Shown: positions 12,364 through 21,526 of the stretch, piece after piece | Position numbering within the stretch: the stretch's first letter is position 1 | Layout: each line of letters begins with the position of its first letter | NCBI RefSeq assembly: GCF_003997935.1 | Contig: NZ_RZQL01000007.1 | Coordinates: 1-64,000 of the forward strand | Origin: Mesorhizobium sp. M7A.F.Ca.US.006.01.1.1 | Lineage (GTDB): Bacteria > Pseudomonadota > Alphaproteobacteria > Rhizobiales > Rhizobiaceae | Length of the DNA stretch: 64,000 nt | Direction: 5' to 3' | Position numbers and translations under genes: made by a program | Notes under the pieces: model-generated | Database searches by the model: none | Told to the model about the DNA's origin: nothing | What the model saw: the letters and a program-made list of their open reading frames with translations, nothing else

Positions 12364-13737
12364 ATGGCAAGAAATCCCAAGATCACGTTTATCGGCGCCG
12401 GCTCGACGGTGTTCATGAAAAACATTGTCGGCGACGTGCTGCAGCGCCCGTCACTTTCGGGCGCGACGATCGCGCTGATGGACATCAATCCGCAGCGGCT
12501 GGAAGAGAGCGCCATCGTCGTCAACAAGCTGATCGCGACGCTCGGCGTCAAGGCGAAGACCGAGACCCATTCGGACCAGCGCAAGGCGCTGGCCGGCGCC
12601 GATTTCGTCGTCGTCGCCTTCCAGATCGGCGGCTACGAACCCTGCACGGTCACCGACTTCGAAGTGCCGAAGAAATACGGCCTGCGCCAGACGATCGCCG
12701 ACACGCTGGGCGTCGGCGGCATCATGCGCGGCCTCCGGACCGTGCCGCATCTGTGGAAGGTGTGCGAAGATATGCTCGCTGTCTGCCCGCAGGCGATCAT
12801 GCTACAATATGTCAACCCGATGGCGATCAACACCTGGGCGATATCGGAGAGATATCCTGAGATCAGGCAGGTCGGCCTCTGCCATTCGGTGCAGGGCACG
12901 GCGATGGAACTGGCTGAAGACCTCGACATTCCCTACGAAGACATCCGCTATCGCTCGGCCGGCGTCAACCACATGGCGTTTTATCTGAAGTTCGAGCATC
13001 GCCAGCCGGACGGCTCCTATCGCGACCTCTATCCCGATCTCGTGCGCGCCTATCGCGAAGGCCGCGCGCCCAAGCCCGGCTGGAACCCGCGCTGCCCCAA
13101 CAAGGTACGCTACGAGATGCTGACCCGGCTCGGCTATTTCGTCACCGAGAGCTCGGAACATTTCGCCGAATACACGCCCTATTTCATCAAGGAAGGCCGC
13201 CCGGACCTGATCGAGAAATACGGCATCCCGCTGGACGAGTATCCCAAGCGCTGCGTCGAGCAGATCGAGCGCTGGAAGGGGCAGGCTGAGGCCTATCGCT
13301 CGGCCGATCGCATCGAGGTCGAGCAGTCCCGGGAATATGCCTCCTCGATCATGAATTCGGTCTGGACCGGCGAGCCGTCGGTGATCTACGGCAATGTCCG
13401 CAACAATGGCTGCATCACCTCGCTGCCCCGCGATTGTGCCGCCGAAGTGCCGTGCCTGGTCGATGCCTCCGGCATCCAGCCGACCTATATCGGCGAGCTG
13501 CCGCCGCAATTGACCGCGCTGATGCGCACCAACATCAACGTACAGGAGCTGACGGTGCGGGCGTTGATGACGGAAAACCGCGAGCACATCTACCACGCGG
13601 CGATGATGGATCCGCATACATCAGCCGAACTCGATCTCGACCAGATCTGGTCACTGGTCGATGATCTCCTGGCCGCTCACGGCGACTGGCTGCCGGGCTG
13701 GGCGCGCACAAACCGCAAGAGCGAGGCCGCCGCCTGA
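12364..13737 (+). CDS. agaL2: GH4 alpha-galactosidase (AgaL2/MelA type)
   Basis: A 457-residue family-4 glycosidase, paralogous to agaL1. GAGST is at residues 11-15 for NAD binding, C173 in CHSVQG and H203 in GVNHMAF are the expected metal ligands. CHSVQ is the form seen in MelA-type alpha-galactosidases, so this is the better match to melibiase of the two. ATG 12364 lies 5 bp after GGAGG; ATG 12349 is also in frame but has no site. It is the last gene of the agp operon and converges on yacG 14 bp further on. Together with AgaL1 it would release galactose from imported melibiose, raffinose or stachyose. Confidence 0.9.
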   Translation: MARNPKITFIGAGSTVFMKNIVGDVLQRPSLSGATIALMDINPQRLEESAIVVNKLIATLGVKAKTETHSDQRKALAGADFVVVAFQIGGYEPCTVTDFEVPKKYGLRQTIADTLGVGGIMRGLRTVPHLWKVCEDMLAVCPQAIMLQYVNPMAINTWAISERYPEIRQVGLCHSVQGTAMELAEDLDIPYEDIRYRSAGVNHMAFYLKFEHRQPDGSYRDLYPDLVRAYREGRAPKPGWNPRCPNKVRYEMLTRLGYFVTESSEHFAEYTPYFIKEGRPDLIEKYGIPLDEYPKRCVEQIERWKGQAEAYRSADRIEVEQSREYASSIMNSVWTGEPSVIYGNVRNNGCITSLPRDCAAEVPCLVDASGIQPTYIGELPPQLTALMRTNINVQELTVRALMTENREHIYHAAMMDPHTSAELDLDQIWSLVDDLLAAHGDWLPGWARTNRKSEAAA

Positions 13738-13751
13738 TCGCGGCGCTCGGC

Positions 13752-13949
13752 CTATTTCGGAGTGTCCGGGTCCGTCTCTTCCTCGTCGTCGCGGGCCGAG
13801 ATGACATAGGCGCCCTTCAGCCAGCGGTTGAGGTCGATGTCTTTGCAGCGTGTCGAGCAGAACGGAAAGGTGTCGCGCGCCGAGGGCTTGCCGCATTCGG
13901 GGCAGGGGCGCTTCGGGCGCAAGGGCGTGACTTTGGGATCGGAATTCAC
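13752..13949 (-). CDS. yacG: DNA gyrase inhibitor YacG, zinc protein
   Basis: A 65-residue zinc-finger protein. The four cysteines are in CPECGK (near residue 16) and [14 protein letters not shown] (near 31), the complete YacG signature, and it ends with an acidic tail [10 protein letters not shown]. In Escherichia coli YacG binds GyrB and inhibits gyrase. Its start overlaps the maf stop by 4 bp (ATGA), so the two are translationally coupled, as is common in rhizobia. Confidence 0.93.
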   Translation of the reverse strand: MNSDPKVTPLRPKRPCPECGKPSARDTFPFCSTRCKDIDLNRWLKGAYVISARDDEEETDPDTPK

Positions 13950-14575
13950 AGCCGAGGTCCCGCCAGCCAGCCACCATGCACCTTGAAGCCTTCGCCGCTC
14001 AACAGCGCGACGGTCTCATAGAGCGGCAGGCCGACGATGTTGGTGTAGGAGCCGACCAGCTTGACGACGAAGGCGCCGGCGAGGCCCTGGACGGCGTAGC
14101 CACCGGCCTTGCCGCGCCATTCACCCGAGGCGACATAGGCGTCGATTTCTTCGCGCGGCAGCCGCTTGAAGCGCACCCGCGTCTCGACCAGCCGCTGGCG
14201 CAGCTTGCCGCCCGGGGTGATCAGGCAGATGCCGGAATAGACCCGGTGCGAACGGCCCGACAACAGCCCGAGGCAGTTGGCGGCGTCGTCGAGGGTTTCA
14301 GCCTTGGGCAGGATACGCCGTCCGACGGCAACCACCGTGTCCGCGGCCAGCACGAAGCCCGGCACATAGTCGGCTTCGGTCTGCAGCGAGGCGAACGCCT
14401 TCTCGGCCTTTTCCTTCGACAGCCGCTTGGCCAGCGAGCGCGGATGCTCGGCACGCAGCGGCGTTTCGTCGACATCGGCCGGCAGCACGCGGTCCGGCTC
14501 GATGCCTGCCTGCTGCAAGAGTTCGATCCGGCGCGGCGAACCCGAGGCAAGCACCAGCTTCTGCAAAATGCTCAT
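13946..14575 (-). CDS. maf: Maf/YhdE-type nucleoside triphosphate pyrophosphatase
   Basis: A 209-residue cytoplasmic Maf-family enzyme; the family hydrolyses non-canonical nucleoside triphosphates and prevents their use in nucleic acids. LASGSPRR at residues 9-16 is the phosphate-binding motif, followed by ADVDETPL and [10 protein letters not shown] with the catalytic Asp. It lies 21 bp after infA and overlaps yacG by 4 bp, giving the rhizobial infA-maf-yacG order. Length is usual for the family. Substrate preference (dTTP/UTP versus 7-methyl-GTP subfamily) was not resolved. Confidence 0.93.
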   Translation of the reverse strand: MSILQKLVLASGSPRRIELLQQAGIEPDRVLPADVDETPLRAEHPRSLAKRLSKEKAEKAFASLQTEADYVPGFVLAADTVVAVGRRILPKAETLDDAANCLGLLSGRSHRVYSGICLITPGGKLRQRLVETRVRFKRLPREEIDAYVASGEWRGKAGGYAVQGLAGAFVVKLVGSYTNIVGLPLYETVALLSGEGFKVHGGWLAGPRL

Positions 14576-14596
14576 CGCGGACCAGTCGGGCTTTGC

Positions 14597-14815
14597 TTAC
14601 TTGAAACGATAGGTGATGCGGCCCTTGGTCAGGTCGTAGGGCGTCATCTCGACCAGAACCTTGTCGCCGGTCAGCACGCGGATGCGGTTCTTGCGCATGC
14701 GGCCGGCTGTATGGGCGATGATTTCGTGTTCGTTTTCGAGCTTTACCCGGAACATCGCGTTCGGCAACAATTCCGTCACGACACCCGGAAACTCGAGGAC
14801 TTCTTCCTTCGGCAT
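14597..14815 (-). CDS. infA: Translation initiation factor IF-1
   Basis: A 72-residue S1-like OB-fold protein that binds the ribosomal A site during initiation. The sequence [13 protein letters not shown] to KGRITYRFK is the full-length alphaproteobacterial IF-1 with DLTKGRI near the end. ATG 14815 is chosen over the in-frame upstream start at 14848 because IF-1 is normally 72 residues and AAAGGT lies just upstream. First of the infA-maf-yacG set; 87 bp separate it from the phosphatase gene, enough for its own promoter. Confidence 0.96.
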
Positions 14816-14902
14816 TCGATACCTTTGCTTGGATGGTAGTTCCAGCACCCTGGCCGGAATTTCGGCGGAACCTATATGATAATCGTCCGCTTGTGAACAC
14901 GC

Positions 14903-15358
14903 TTAATCCGTCGCGTTTTTTGCTTCAGGGTGCAAAAAACGTCGGCCTATGCGCACCTTCAGCCGCTCGCGCACGTCGCGATAACTGGCCATGATCTGTT
15001 CGCGGGTGCCGCTGGCGTCGGTCGGGTCCGGCGTCGGCCAGTATTCGACCTCGACCGCGAGCGAGCGGGTGAGTTCAAGTGCGGCGTGGTGCGCTTCCGG
15101 CGCCAGCGTGACGATGAGGTCGAAATAATCGTCCTCAAGATCGTCCATGGTCCTTGGGTGGCGCTCGCCCAGCGTGAGACCTTCTTCGGCAAGCACCGCA
15201 TCGACGAATGGATCGCGCTCGCCGGCGCGAACACCGGCCGAAGCGACGAAGATGGTTGCGGGCAGCATCCGGCGCGCCAGTTGCTCCGCCATCGGCGAGC
15301 GCACGGCATTCATGCCGCACAGGAACAGGATCGAACGGGGCAGGGCGCCGGGCGACAG
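14903..15358 (-). CDS. Low-molecular-weight phosphatase family protein, probable CTG start
   Basis: A low-molecular-weight protein-tyrosine phosphatase/ArsC-fold protein. The catalytic loop C-x5-R-S is visible as CGMNAVRS, and the general acid region is DPTD near WPTPDPTD. The first ATG (15313) falls inside that loop and would remove the catalytic Cys, so translation must begin upstream. No ATG, GTG or TTG exists in frame for at least 40 codons upstream. The best candidate is CTG at 15356-15358, 6 bp after GGCGGGG, giving 151 residues with Cys14 and Arg20. That start lies 2 bp after the UPF0262 stop. The sequence is intact otherwise. Its partner (a kinase, or a stress or envelope function) is not evident. 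Confidence 0.8.
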   Translation of the reverse strand: MSPGALPRSILFLCGMNAVRSPMAEQLARRMLPATIFVASAGVRAGERDPFVDAVLAEEGLTLGERHPRTMDDLEDDYFDLIVTLAPEAHHAALELTRSLAVEVEYWPTPDPTDASGTREQIMASYRDVRERLKVRIGRRFLHPEAKNATD

Positions 15359-15360
15359 GG

Positions 15361-15846
15361 CTAGCCCCGCCAGTGCAGCACGCAGACCAGCGTGAACAGC
15401 CGGCGCGCCGTGTCGAAGTCGATGTCGATCTTGCCGGACAGCCGGTCCATCAGCGTTTGCGAACCCTCATTGTGCAAACCGCGGCGGCCCATGTCGATCG
15501 CCTCGATGTGGCTCGGCGTCGAGGAACGGATGGCGTCGTAATAGCTTTCGCAGATCATGTAGTAGTCCTTGACGATGCGCCTGAGCGGCGTCAGCGACAG
15601 GATATGGGTGACGACGGCGGCACCATCCTCGCGCGCCACGGCAAACACCAGGCGCTGCTCGGCCAGCGACAGTTTCAGCCGGTAAGGGCCGTCGCCGCTG
15701 TCATTGACGGGCTGAAAACTGTTCTCCTCGATCAGGTCGAAGATCGCCACCGCGCGTTCATGCTCGACATCGGGTGTCGAACGGCCGATCGATTCATCGA
15801 GTTCGACATCGATCAGCCTGGCACGGTTATGATCGGAGCCAGACAT
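15361..15846 (-). CDS. UPF0262 family protein
   Basis: A 161-residue conserved alphaproteobacterial protein of unknown function, recognised by [20 protein letters not shown] near the N-terminus and [20 protein letters not shown] in the middle. No signal peptide or membrane segment; probably cytoplasmic. It sits 6 bp after hisD and 2 bp before the phosphatase, the order kept in many Rhizobiales, which suggests co-regulation but gives no biochemical role. Confidence 0.92.
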   Translation of the reverse strand: MSGSDHNRARLIDVELDESIGRSTPDVEHERAVAIFDLIEENSFQPVNDSGDGPYRLKLSLAEQRLVFAVAREDGAAVVTHILSLTPLRRIVKDYYMICESYYDAIRSSTPSHIEAIDMGRRGLHNEGSQTLMDRLSGKIDIDFDTARRLFTLVCVLHWRG

Positions 15847-15852
15847 CGCCGC

Positions 15853-17145
15853 CTACATGTTCAGCCGTATGGCGACGGAGCGTCCGTGCGCGTCGAGGCC
15901 CTCCGCCTTGGCGAGCGCAATCGCCGCCGGCGCCAGGAACCGCAACTGTTCCGGTCCAAGTTTGAGGATCGAGGTGCGCTTGACGAAATCGAGCACGGAA
16001 AGGCCGGACGAGAAGCGCGCCGAGCGCGCCGTCGGCAACACATGGTTGGAGCCGCCGACATAGTCGCCGATGGCTTCCGGCGTATGGCGGCCGAGAAACA
16101 CGGCACCCGCATTGCGCATCCGCGACAGGAAACCCTCGGCATCGTCGATCGCCAATTCGACATGTTCGGCGGCGATGCGGTTGACCAGCGGCAGCGAGGA
16201 TTCAATGGTTGGAACCAGGATCACGGCGCCAAAATCGCGCCAGCTCGCCGCAGCCGTTTCGGCCCGCGGCAGGCTCTGCAGCTGGCGCTCGACCGCTTGT
16301 TCGACCGCGATGCCGAAAGCCGCATCGTCGGTCATCAGGATCGACTGCGCCGACGCATCGTGCTCGGCCTGGGCCAGAAGGTCGGCGGCGATCCAGTCCG
16401 GATCGTTGCTGCCGTCGGCCACCACAAGCACTTCCGAGGGACCGGCGATCATGTCGATGCCGACGGTGCCGAACACCTGGCGCTTGGCCGCCGCGACATA
16501 GGCATTGCCCGGGCCGACGATCTTGGCGACCGGCCGGATTGTCTCGGTGCCGTAGGCAAGGGCTGCGATGGCCTGCGCGCCGCCGACGCGGTAGATTTCC
16601 GACACGCCTGCAATATCGGCGGCCACCAGCACCAGCGGATTGATGATGCCGCCCGGCGCCGGCACCACCATGACGATGCGCTCGACGCCGGCCACCCTGG
16701 CCGGCACGGCGTTCATCAGCACCGAGCTCGGATAGCTTGCCGTGCCGCCCGGCACATAGAGCCCGACGGCTTCGATCGCCGTCCAGCGCCAGCCGAGCTC
16801 GACACCGGAGGCATCCGTATAGCGGTCGTCCTTCGGCCGCTGCCGCTCATGATGCGAGCGGATGCGGTCGCGCGCGAATTCCAGCGCCTCGATCGTCTTT
16901 GGGTCGGCCGTTTCGTAGGCGGTTGCGATGTCTTCCTTAGACACGGCAATGCCGAGGCCGGTCAAATCGGCCCGATCGAGTTTCCGTGAATAGTCGATCA
17001 GCGCCGCGTCGCCCTCGGCGCGCACGCGCGCGATGATATCGCGCACCGCGGCATCGACATCGGCGGAGACTTCCCGCTTGGTCGTGAGGAAGGCGGCGAA
17101 ACGTTGCTCGAAATCGGCATCGGACTGACGAAGCGTAGTGGCCAT
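15853..17145 (-). CDS. hisD: Histidinol dehydrogenase
   Basis: A 430-residue zinc-dependent enzyme carrying out the last two steps of histidine synthesis, L-histidinol to L-histidine with two NAD. Family hallmarks are VPGGTASYPSSVLMNAVPA, VGPGNAYVAAAK, GPSEVLVVAD, AEHVELAIDD and GGSNHVLPT, which carry the metal- and substrate-binding residues. ATG 17145 gives the expected N-terminus MATTLRQSD and normal length; the upstream extension overlaps the DUF2948 gene. It lies 7 bp after that gene in the murA-DUF2948-hisD-UPF0262 run, away from other his genes, as is usual in rhizobia. Confidence 0.96.
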   Translation of the reverse strand: MATTLRQSDADFEQRFAAFLTTKREVSADVDAAVRDIIARVRAEGDAALIDYSRKLDRADLTGLGIAVSKEDIATAYETADPKTIEALEFARDRIRSHHERQRPKDDRYTDASGVELGWRWTAIEAVGLYVPGGTASYPSSVLMNAVPARVAGVERIVMVVPAPGGIINPLVLVAADIAGVSEIYRVGGAQAIAALAYGTETIRPVAKIVGPGNAYVAAAKRQVFGTVGIDMIAGPSEVLVVADGSNDPDWIAADLLAQAEHDASAQSILMTDDAAFGIAVEQAVERQLQSLPRAETAAASWRDFGAVILVPTIESSLPLVNRIAAEHVELAIDDAEGFLSRMRNAGAVFLGRHTPEAIGDYVGGSNHVLPTARSARFSSGLSVLDFVKRTSILKLGPEQLRFLAPAAIALAKAEGLDAHGRSVAIRLNM

Positions 17146-17152
17146 CGGACGC

Positions 17153-17584
17153 TCAGGCCTTGTGGATGGGGCGCGAGGTGGCTTCCCACGCCCCGCCGAT
17201 GTCGGCAAGACGGGCCTCGATGCATTCGACGTCGAGCATGATCGCGCCGCCGCCCGCAAAGATCAGCTCGACGATGCCGGCCGGCTTGCTGATCTCGATG
17301 AAGCTGATCGCCAGCAGCGACAGGACTTCGGCAGGCTTGTCGCGGTCGATACCGCTGGTCTTGGCGCCGAGCACGCGGTCGAAATGCAGCACGGCCTGCC
17401 GCCGCTCATTATGCTGGCGAAACAGGCCGGATTTTGCCTCCCAGACGAAACGGTTCATGGTCAGCAGGAAACGCTTGGCCGAGGGCAGGAATTCGAGGTC
17501 GCTGACTTTCAGCACGGCATCCTGGACATGAGCCGAAACGATGCTCAGATCCTGATCGTCGAGCGCGATAAGCTTAAGGGCCAT
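17153..17584 (-). CDS. DUF2948 family protein
   Basis: A 143-residue protein recognised by MALKLIALDDQDLSIVSAHV at the start and the LEFLPSAKRFLLTMNRFVWE segment. DUF2948 is confined to alphaproteobacteria and has no established function. No membrane segments or obvious catalytic motif. It lies between murA (91 bp upstream) and hisD (7 bp downstream), the conserved position for this family. Confidence 0.9.
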   Translation of the reverse strand: MALKLIALDDQDLSIVSAHVQDAVLKVSDLEFLPSAKRFLLTMNRFVWEAKSGLFRQHNERRQAVLHFDRVLGAKTSGIDRDKPAEVLSLLAISFIEISKPAGIVELIFAGGGAIMLDVECIEARLADIGGAWEATSRPIHKA

Positions 17585-17675
17585 GCGGATTTCGCACCTG
17601 AAGGTTGATAACTGAACCTTCTGTTAGGCGGTCTTTCCCGTCCGCGCAACCGCACCGCAAGGCCTTGCGATTTGC

Positions 17676-18968
17676 CTAAGCCGAAATCCGTTCGATCACC
17701 GCGCCGCAGTTGGACAGCTTTTCTTCCAGCCGCTCGAAGCCGCGATCGAGGTGGTAGACGCGGTTGACCGTGGTCTCGCCTTCCGCCGCCAGGCCGGCGA
17801 TGACCAGCGACACCGAAGCGCGAAGATCGGTCGCCATGACCGGCGCGCCCTTCAGCTTCGGCACGCCTTCGACGATCGCCGTCTGGCCCGAAAGCGTGAT
17901 GTGGGCGCCGAGCCGCGCCAGTTCCTGCACATGCATGAAGCGGTTTTCGAAGATCGTTTCGGTGATGCGCGACTTGCCCTTGGCCATGGTCATCAGGCCC
18001 ATGAACTGCGCCTGCAAATCGGTCGGGAAGGCCGGGAACGGCGCTGTCGTCACGTCGACCGGCGAAATGCCGGCGCCGTTGCGCCTCACCCGGATGCCGG
18101 AATTGGTCGGCGTGATCTCCGCACCCGTCTGAGCGATCACGTCCAGTGCGGTCTGCAGCAGGTCCGGCCGCGCGCCTTCGAGCACGACGTCGCCGCCGGT
18201 CATGGCGACGGCCATGGCATAGGTGCCGGTCTCGATGCGGTCGGGGATGACGCGCACGCGCGCGCCCGACAGCGATTCGACGCCGTCGATGGTGATGGTC
18301 GGGGTTCCGGCGCCATGAATCTTGGCGCCCATGGCGTTGAGGCATTCGGCGAGGTTGACGATCTCGGGCTCGCAGGCGGCATTTTCCAGCACCGTCTCGC
18401 CCTTGGCGAGTGCCGCGGCCATCATCAGCACATGGGTGGCGCCGACCGAGACCTTCGGGAAGATGTAGCGGTTGCCGACAAGGCGGCCATTCCGGGTCTT
18501 GGCGATGACATAGCCGGTGTCGACGTCGATATCGGCGCCCAGCGCCTGCAGGCCTTCGAGGAACAGATCGACCGGGCGCGTACCGATGGCGCAACCGCCC
18601 GGCAGCGACACTTTGGCCTCGCCCATGCGGGCCAGCAGCGGGCCGATCACCCAGAACGAGGCGCGCATCTTCGACACCAGCTCGTAAGGCGCCGTGGTGT
18701 CGACGATGTTGCGGGCGGAGAAGTTGATGGTGCGCGAATAGCCCTCATTCTGCTTCTCGCGGCGGCCATTGACCGAATAATCGACGCCGTGATTGCCCAG
18801 AATGCGGATCAGCTGCTCGACATCGGCCAGATGCGGCACGTTTTCCAGCGTCAGCGTGTCGTCGGTCAAAAGCGAGGCGATCATCAGGGGCAGCGCCGCG
18901 TTTTTCGCGCCCGAGATCGGAATGCTTCCGGAGAGCTTGTTGCCCCCGACAATTCTGATGCGATCCAT
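17676..18968 (-). CDS. murA: UDP-N-acetylglucosamine 1-carboxyvinyltransferase
   Basis: A 430-residue cytoplasmic enzyme for the first committed step of peptidoglycan synthesis, transfer of enolpyruvate from PEP to UDP-GlcNAc. [10 protein letters not shown] carries K22 and N23, and the catalytic Cys is C126 in [10 protein letters not shown], so fosfomycin sensitivity at the target is expected from the usual Cys. ATG 18968 gives [14 protein letters not shown]; the longer upstream frame is not credible. Length is normal. A 66-codon conserved hypothetical gene lies 129 bp upstream in the same direction. Confidence 0.96.
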   Translation of the reverse strand: MDRIRIVGGNKLSGSIPISGAKNAALPLMIASLLTDDTLTLENVPHLADVEQLIRILGNHGVDYSVNGRREKQNEGYSRTINFSARNIVDTTAPYELVSKMRASFWVIGPLLARMGEAKVSLPGGCAIGTRPVDLFLEGLQALGADIDVDTGYVIAKTRNGRLVGNRYIFPKVSVGATHVLMMAAALAKGETVLENAACEPEIVNLAECLNAMGAKIHGAGTPTITIDGVESLSGARVRVIPDRIETGTYAMAVAMTGGDVVLEGARPDLLQTALDVIAQTGAEITPTNSGIRVRRNGAGISPVDVTTAPFPAFPTDLQAQFMGLMTMAKGKSRITETIFENRFMHVQELARLGAHITLSGQTAIVEGVPKLKGAPVMATDLRASVSLVIAGLAAEGETTVNRVYHLDRGFERLEEKLSNCGAVIERISA

Positions 18969-19097
18969 GGAAGAACGTCCCTCTCGGCCGAAAAGGGCCG
19001 GTTCAATCGTTTGAGTAGCGGCCCGTCTAGACCATTGGCCAATCTGGTTCAAGGAATAGGATTTCGCCCACCCCGGTCCAAGAGTGGTCGATTTGAG

Positions 19098-19298
19098 TTA
19101 ATCTTTTTGTATTTCCTTCGAGGCTGCGAGCCCATCCGGGCGCAGGTCGGCCTCCCCGGCGCGCCGCTTGTCGGCGTCGCCACTCCGCCGCGAGCGCGAC
19201 TGCGCCTTGCGCTTCTGCAGATTGGCGCGCAATTGTTCGGCAAGCCGGTCCTTGCGGATTGTTGCGCTGTTTTTCGGTGGAATTGTCTTGTCGTCCAT
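19098..19298 (-). CDS. Small basic conserved hypothetical protein
   Basis: A 66-residue, strongly basic protein (MDDKTIPPKNSATIRKDRLA, then LRANLQKRKAQSRSRR and a charged tail). No cysteine, membrane segment or signal. The middle segment RLAEQLRANLQKRKAQ resembles small rhizobial proteins often found upstream of murA; that resemblance is recalled, not searched. It is in the murA direction and could be co-transcribed. A DNA- or RNA-binding role would fit the charge but nothing more can be said. Confidence 0.6.
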   Translation of the reverse strand: MDDKTIPPKNSATIRKDRLAEQLRANLQKRKAQSRSRRSGDADKRRAGEADLRPDGLAASKEIQKD

Positions 19299-19459
19299 CG
19301 CCCCGTCCCCGCCGGCGACCCACCAGCTTGCTGTTCAGGGATAGCCAACATTGTGGCACGGCCATGTCATTAAAAGCTATCCGGCAAAGCCTTTCACAGA
19401 AGCGTTGCACTTGGCCTTGCGCTTGCCGGTTCGATATGGCAGAAGCCCCGCCATCAGCG

Positions 19460-19534
<75 letters not shown>

Positions 19535-19550
19535 GTCTATCCCGTTGAAA

Positions 19551-19832
19551 TCATTCAAGCCACTGATACACAACGGTTTCTGTCCGTTCTGACGTTGCAA
19601 ATACCGTAACATTCGGATGGAACCGATGGCGGGCCGTATTCGAAATGGTGCTGTCGCCACTCTTCAGCATGACATAGCACTTGGCGAGCGCCGCACCGTC
19701 GCGGCTGGCGAACAGTCCATCACTGTTGGCCGCTATCCACTTCTTCCACCACAAACAGCCTGTCGAGACTGTCAAATCCGCCCGGCCGACGATGCAGAGA
19801 TCCGGGCGCACCACCATCAACATGTCAGACAT
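19551..19832 (-). CDS. Hypothetical protein, doubtful
   Basis: A possible 93-residue protein starting MSDMLMVVRPDLCIVGRADL, with a central CLWWKKWIAANSDGLFASRD stretch. Amino-acid composition is more protein-like than the reading frame on the opposite strand (19617-19844), and there is no clear ribosome-binding site. It lies between the tRNA and the accessory operon in AT-richer DNA, and could be a gene remnant. No family recognised. Confidence 0.3.
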   Translation of the reverse strand: MSDMLMVVRPDLCIVGRADLTVSTGCLWWKKWIAANSDGLFASRDGAALAKCYVMLKSGDSTISNTARHRFHPNVTVFATSERTETVVYQWLE

Positions 19833-19902
19833 TGTCCATGTTGATGGGCATCACAATCTCTACAAAGCGTCTTGTAAATTGTTGATTTTGCTAATTGAAC
19901 TC

Positions 19903-19916
19903 AGAGTTCAATCCTC
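19903..19916 (+). repeat. 14-bp copy of the tRNA-Thr T-arm sequence
   Basis: AGAGTTCAATCCTC is identical to tRNA-Thr positions 19508-19521 and is followed by CCAGCGCC rather than the tRNA end. Such partial 3' tRNA copies can be attachment-site remnants of integrated elements, but 14 bp is short and T-arm sequence is widely conserved among tRNAs. Confidence 0.4.
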
Positions 19917-20002
19917 CCAGCGCCTACTTATTTCCATTGAGTTGCGAAGCTCTTGCGAAGATTCTGGTCGCGCCTAGACCAATGAGTCCACAGCAATCCA
20001 CG

Positions 20003-21517
20003 TCATGCCTTCAGCACAAGTGCCCCGGTTGTCCTCCTAGCCTCCAGGTCGCGATGAGCGTCGGCAGCTTGCGCCAGATCATACTGCGTGGGCGCGTCAA
20101 TCCTGATGACAGCTTGGCGTAAAGCAGCGAAAAACCGGTTGATGTGAGGGCCAAGCTTTTCAGGGCTGTCTGTGTAATGGGCGTAGTTCGGACGGGAAAT
20201 GGTGATCGACTTCGAAGAGAACCTACCGATGTCCCAATTTCCCACAGGTCCAGAGGCCTGACCGAAACTGACGAGATGGCCACGGATACCCAATGCGGCC
20301 AACGATCCACCGAACGTGTCATTGCCGACGGCGTCATAGGCGACATCTGCGCCCTTGCCTTCGGTCAAACGCATGACGGCCTCGGCGAAATTCTCTCTGG
20401 AGTAGACGATCACGTGATGGGCGCCGAGGCGTTCCACGATCCGGGCCTTGTCGTCGCTCGAGACGGTCGCGATCACCGTCGCGCCAAGATGGCGTGCCCA
20501 TTGCACCAGCAACTGGCCGACCCCGCCAGCTGCCGCATGGATGAGCACGACGGACCCGGGCTTCACGGAATAGACGTCGTGGAGCAGGAAGCTCGCAGTA
20601 ATGCCTTTCAACAGACCTGCCGCGGCAGTTGCATCGGCAATATCGTCCGACAAGTGAACCAAAAGGTCCGGTGCCATGTTGCGTCGTTCGCAGTATGAGC
20701 CGACCGGCGGGCATGCATAGGCAATCCGGTCGCCGACTGAAAAGCCCGAAACTTCGGGGCCGACCGCTGCGATGACGCCTGCGGCTTCCATGCCCGGAAC
20801 GCCTGGCGGCTGCAGGAGATCGAAATAGCCGGTCCTGCAATAGACATCGATGAAGTTGACCCCAATGAATGTGTGACGGATCTGGACCTCGCCAAGCGAT
20901 GGCGGCGCCAAGCCGATCTCCGCAAGCTGCAGAACCTCCGGTCCTCCGTGTCGCTCGACGAGGATTGCCTTGGTCCGTGTGCCCTGGGCGCTGGCTCCAG
21001 GCGGCTCCAGCTGGCGCCTCTCGGGGATCAACTGCGCCACTGGTTGCTCTGGCGTGGCCCCGGTTGGCTCGGCAACAGGCCTTCCGTTTAAGAGCCGGCG
21101 AACGGACTCAAAGCCGGCTTGGTAGATGCTTTCGGTGACGAGCTTGACCAGTTCATCACGGCGATGCGCCGGCGGATGGAACTCCGAGGACCATTCCCAG
21201 AAGGTGGCGTTGCCGTCCGTTACCGGCTTCAGCCGGATCGAGGCGACATAACCCATCAACGGCAACGGCGCTTCCAGCAGACAATAGCTCAGCCGCCGGT
21301 CCTTGTCGGATAAGGCCAGGAGTTGTTCACGCAACTCGCTGCCATCCGTAAGCCGGAAATGACGCACCGCGCCGATCGCATCGGCCGTATCACCGCCCTC
21401 GATCTCGCTGAAGGAGATTGCCGGATGCCAGCGCTCGTGCCCGTTGAAATCGCGCAGGACAGACCAGACGTCCTGGACAGGCGCGTTGATGATCGTGCTC
21501 TGGCAAACCTTGACCAT
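20003..21517 (-). CDS. SRPBCC domain fused to NADPH:quinone reductase-like domain
   Basis: A 504-residue two-domain protein. Residues 1-145 are an SRPBCC/polyketide-cyclase-like ligand-binding fold (INAPVQDVWSVLRDFNGHER, LLEAPLPLMGY, AFWEWSSEFHPP-type end). A 35-residue Pro/Gln-rich linker follows. Residues 182-504 are a medium-chain reductase of the QOR/zeta-crystallin class: VGVNFIDVYCRTG-like segment, GMEAAGVI, and the NADPH-binding HAAAGGVGQLLVQWARHLGA. No zinc ligands, as expected for QOR. Last gene of the long minus-strand run, 9 bp after a free-standing SRPBCC paralogue. The fusion suggests a hydrophobic or aromatic substrate delivered to the reductase; this is inference. Confidence 0.85.
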   Translation of the reverse strand: MVKVCQSTIINAPVQDVWSVLRDFNGHERWHPAISFSEIEGGDTADAIGAVRHFRLTDGSELREQLLALSDKDRRLSYCLLEAPLPLMGYVASIRLKPVTDGNATFWEWSSEFHPPAHRRDELVKLVTESIYQAGFESVRRLLNGRPVAEPTGATPEQPVAQLIPERRQLEPPGASAQGTRTKAILVERHGGPEVLQLAEIGLAPPSLGEVQIRHTFIGVNFIDVYCRTGYFDLLQPPGVPGMEAAGVIAAVGPEVSGFSVGDRIAYACPPVGSYCERRNMAPDLLVHLSDDIADATAAAGLLKGITASFLLHDVYSVKPGSVVLIHAAAGGVGQLLVQWARHLGATVIATVSSDDKARIVERLGAHHVIVYSRENFAEAVMRLTEGKGADVAYDAVGNDTFGGSLAALGIRGHLVSFGQASGPVGNWDIGRFSSKSITISRPNYAHYTDSPEKLGPHINRFFAALRQAVIRIDAPTQYDLAQAADAHRDLEARRTTGALVLKA

Positions 21518-21526
21518 TCGTCGATG

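Larger units (their letters stand above)
19535..20002. other. 468-bp gap between tRNA-Thr and the accessory operon
   Basis: Contains one weak minus-strand reading frame (19551-19832) and the tRNA-like 14-bp repeat at 19903-19916. The stretch around 19850-19960 is noticeably AT-richer than its surroundings, in keeping with foreign or degraded DNA. No terminator, integrase or insertion sequence was seen. Confidence 0.6.

Noticed and set aside
15208-19373. Long plus-strand frames (15208-16989 and 17751-19373) opposite hisD and murA
   Set aside because: Antisense to well-identified essential genes, with shadow composition and no recognisable domain.
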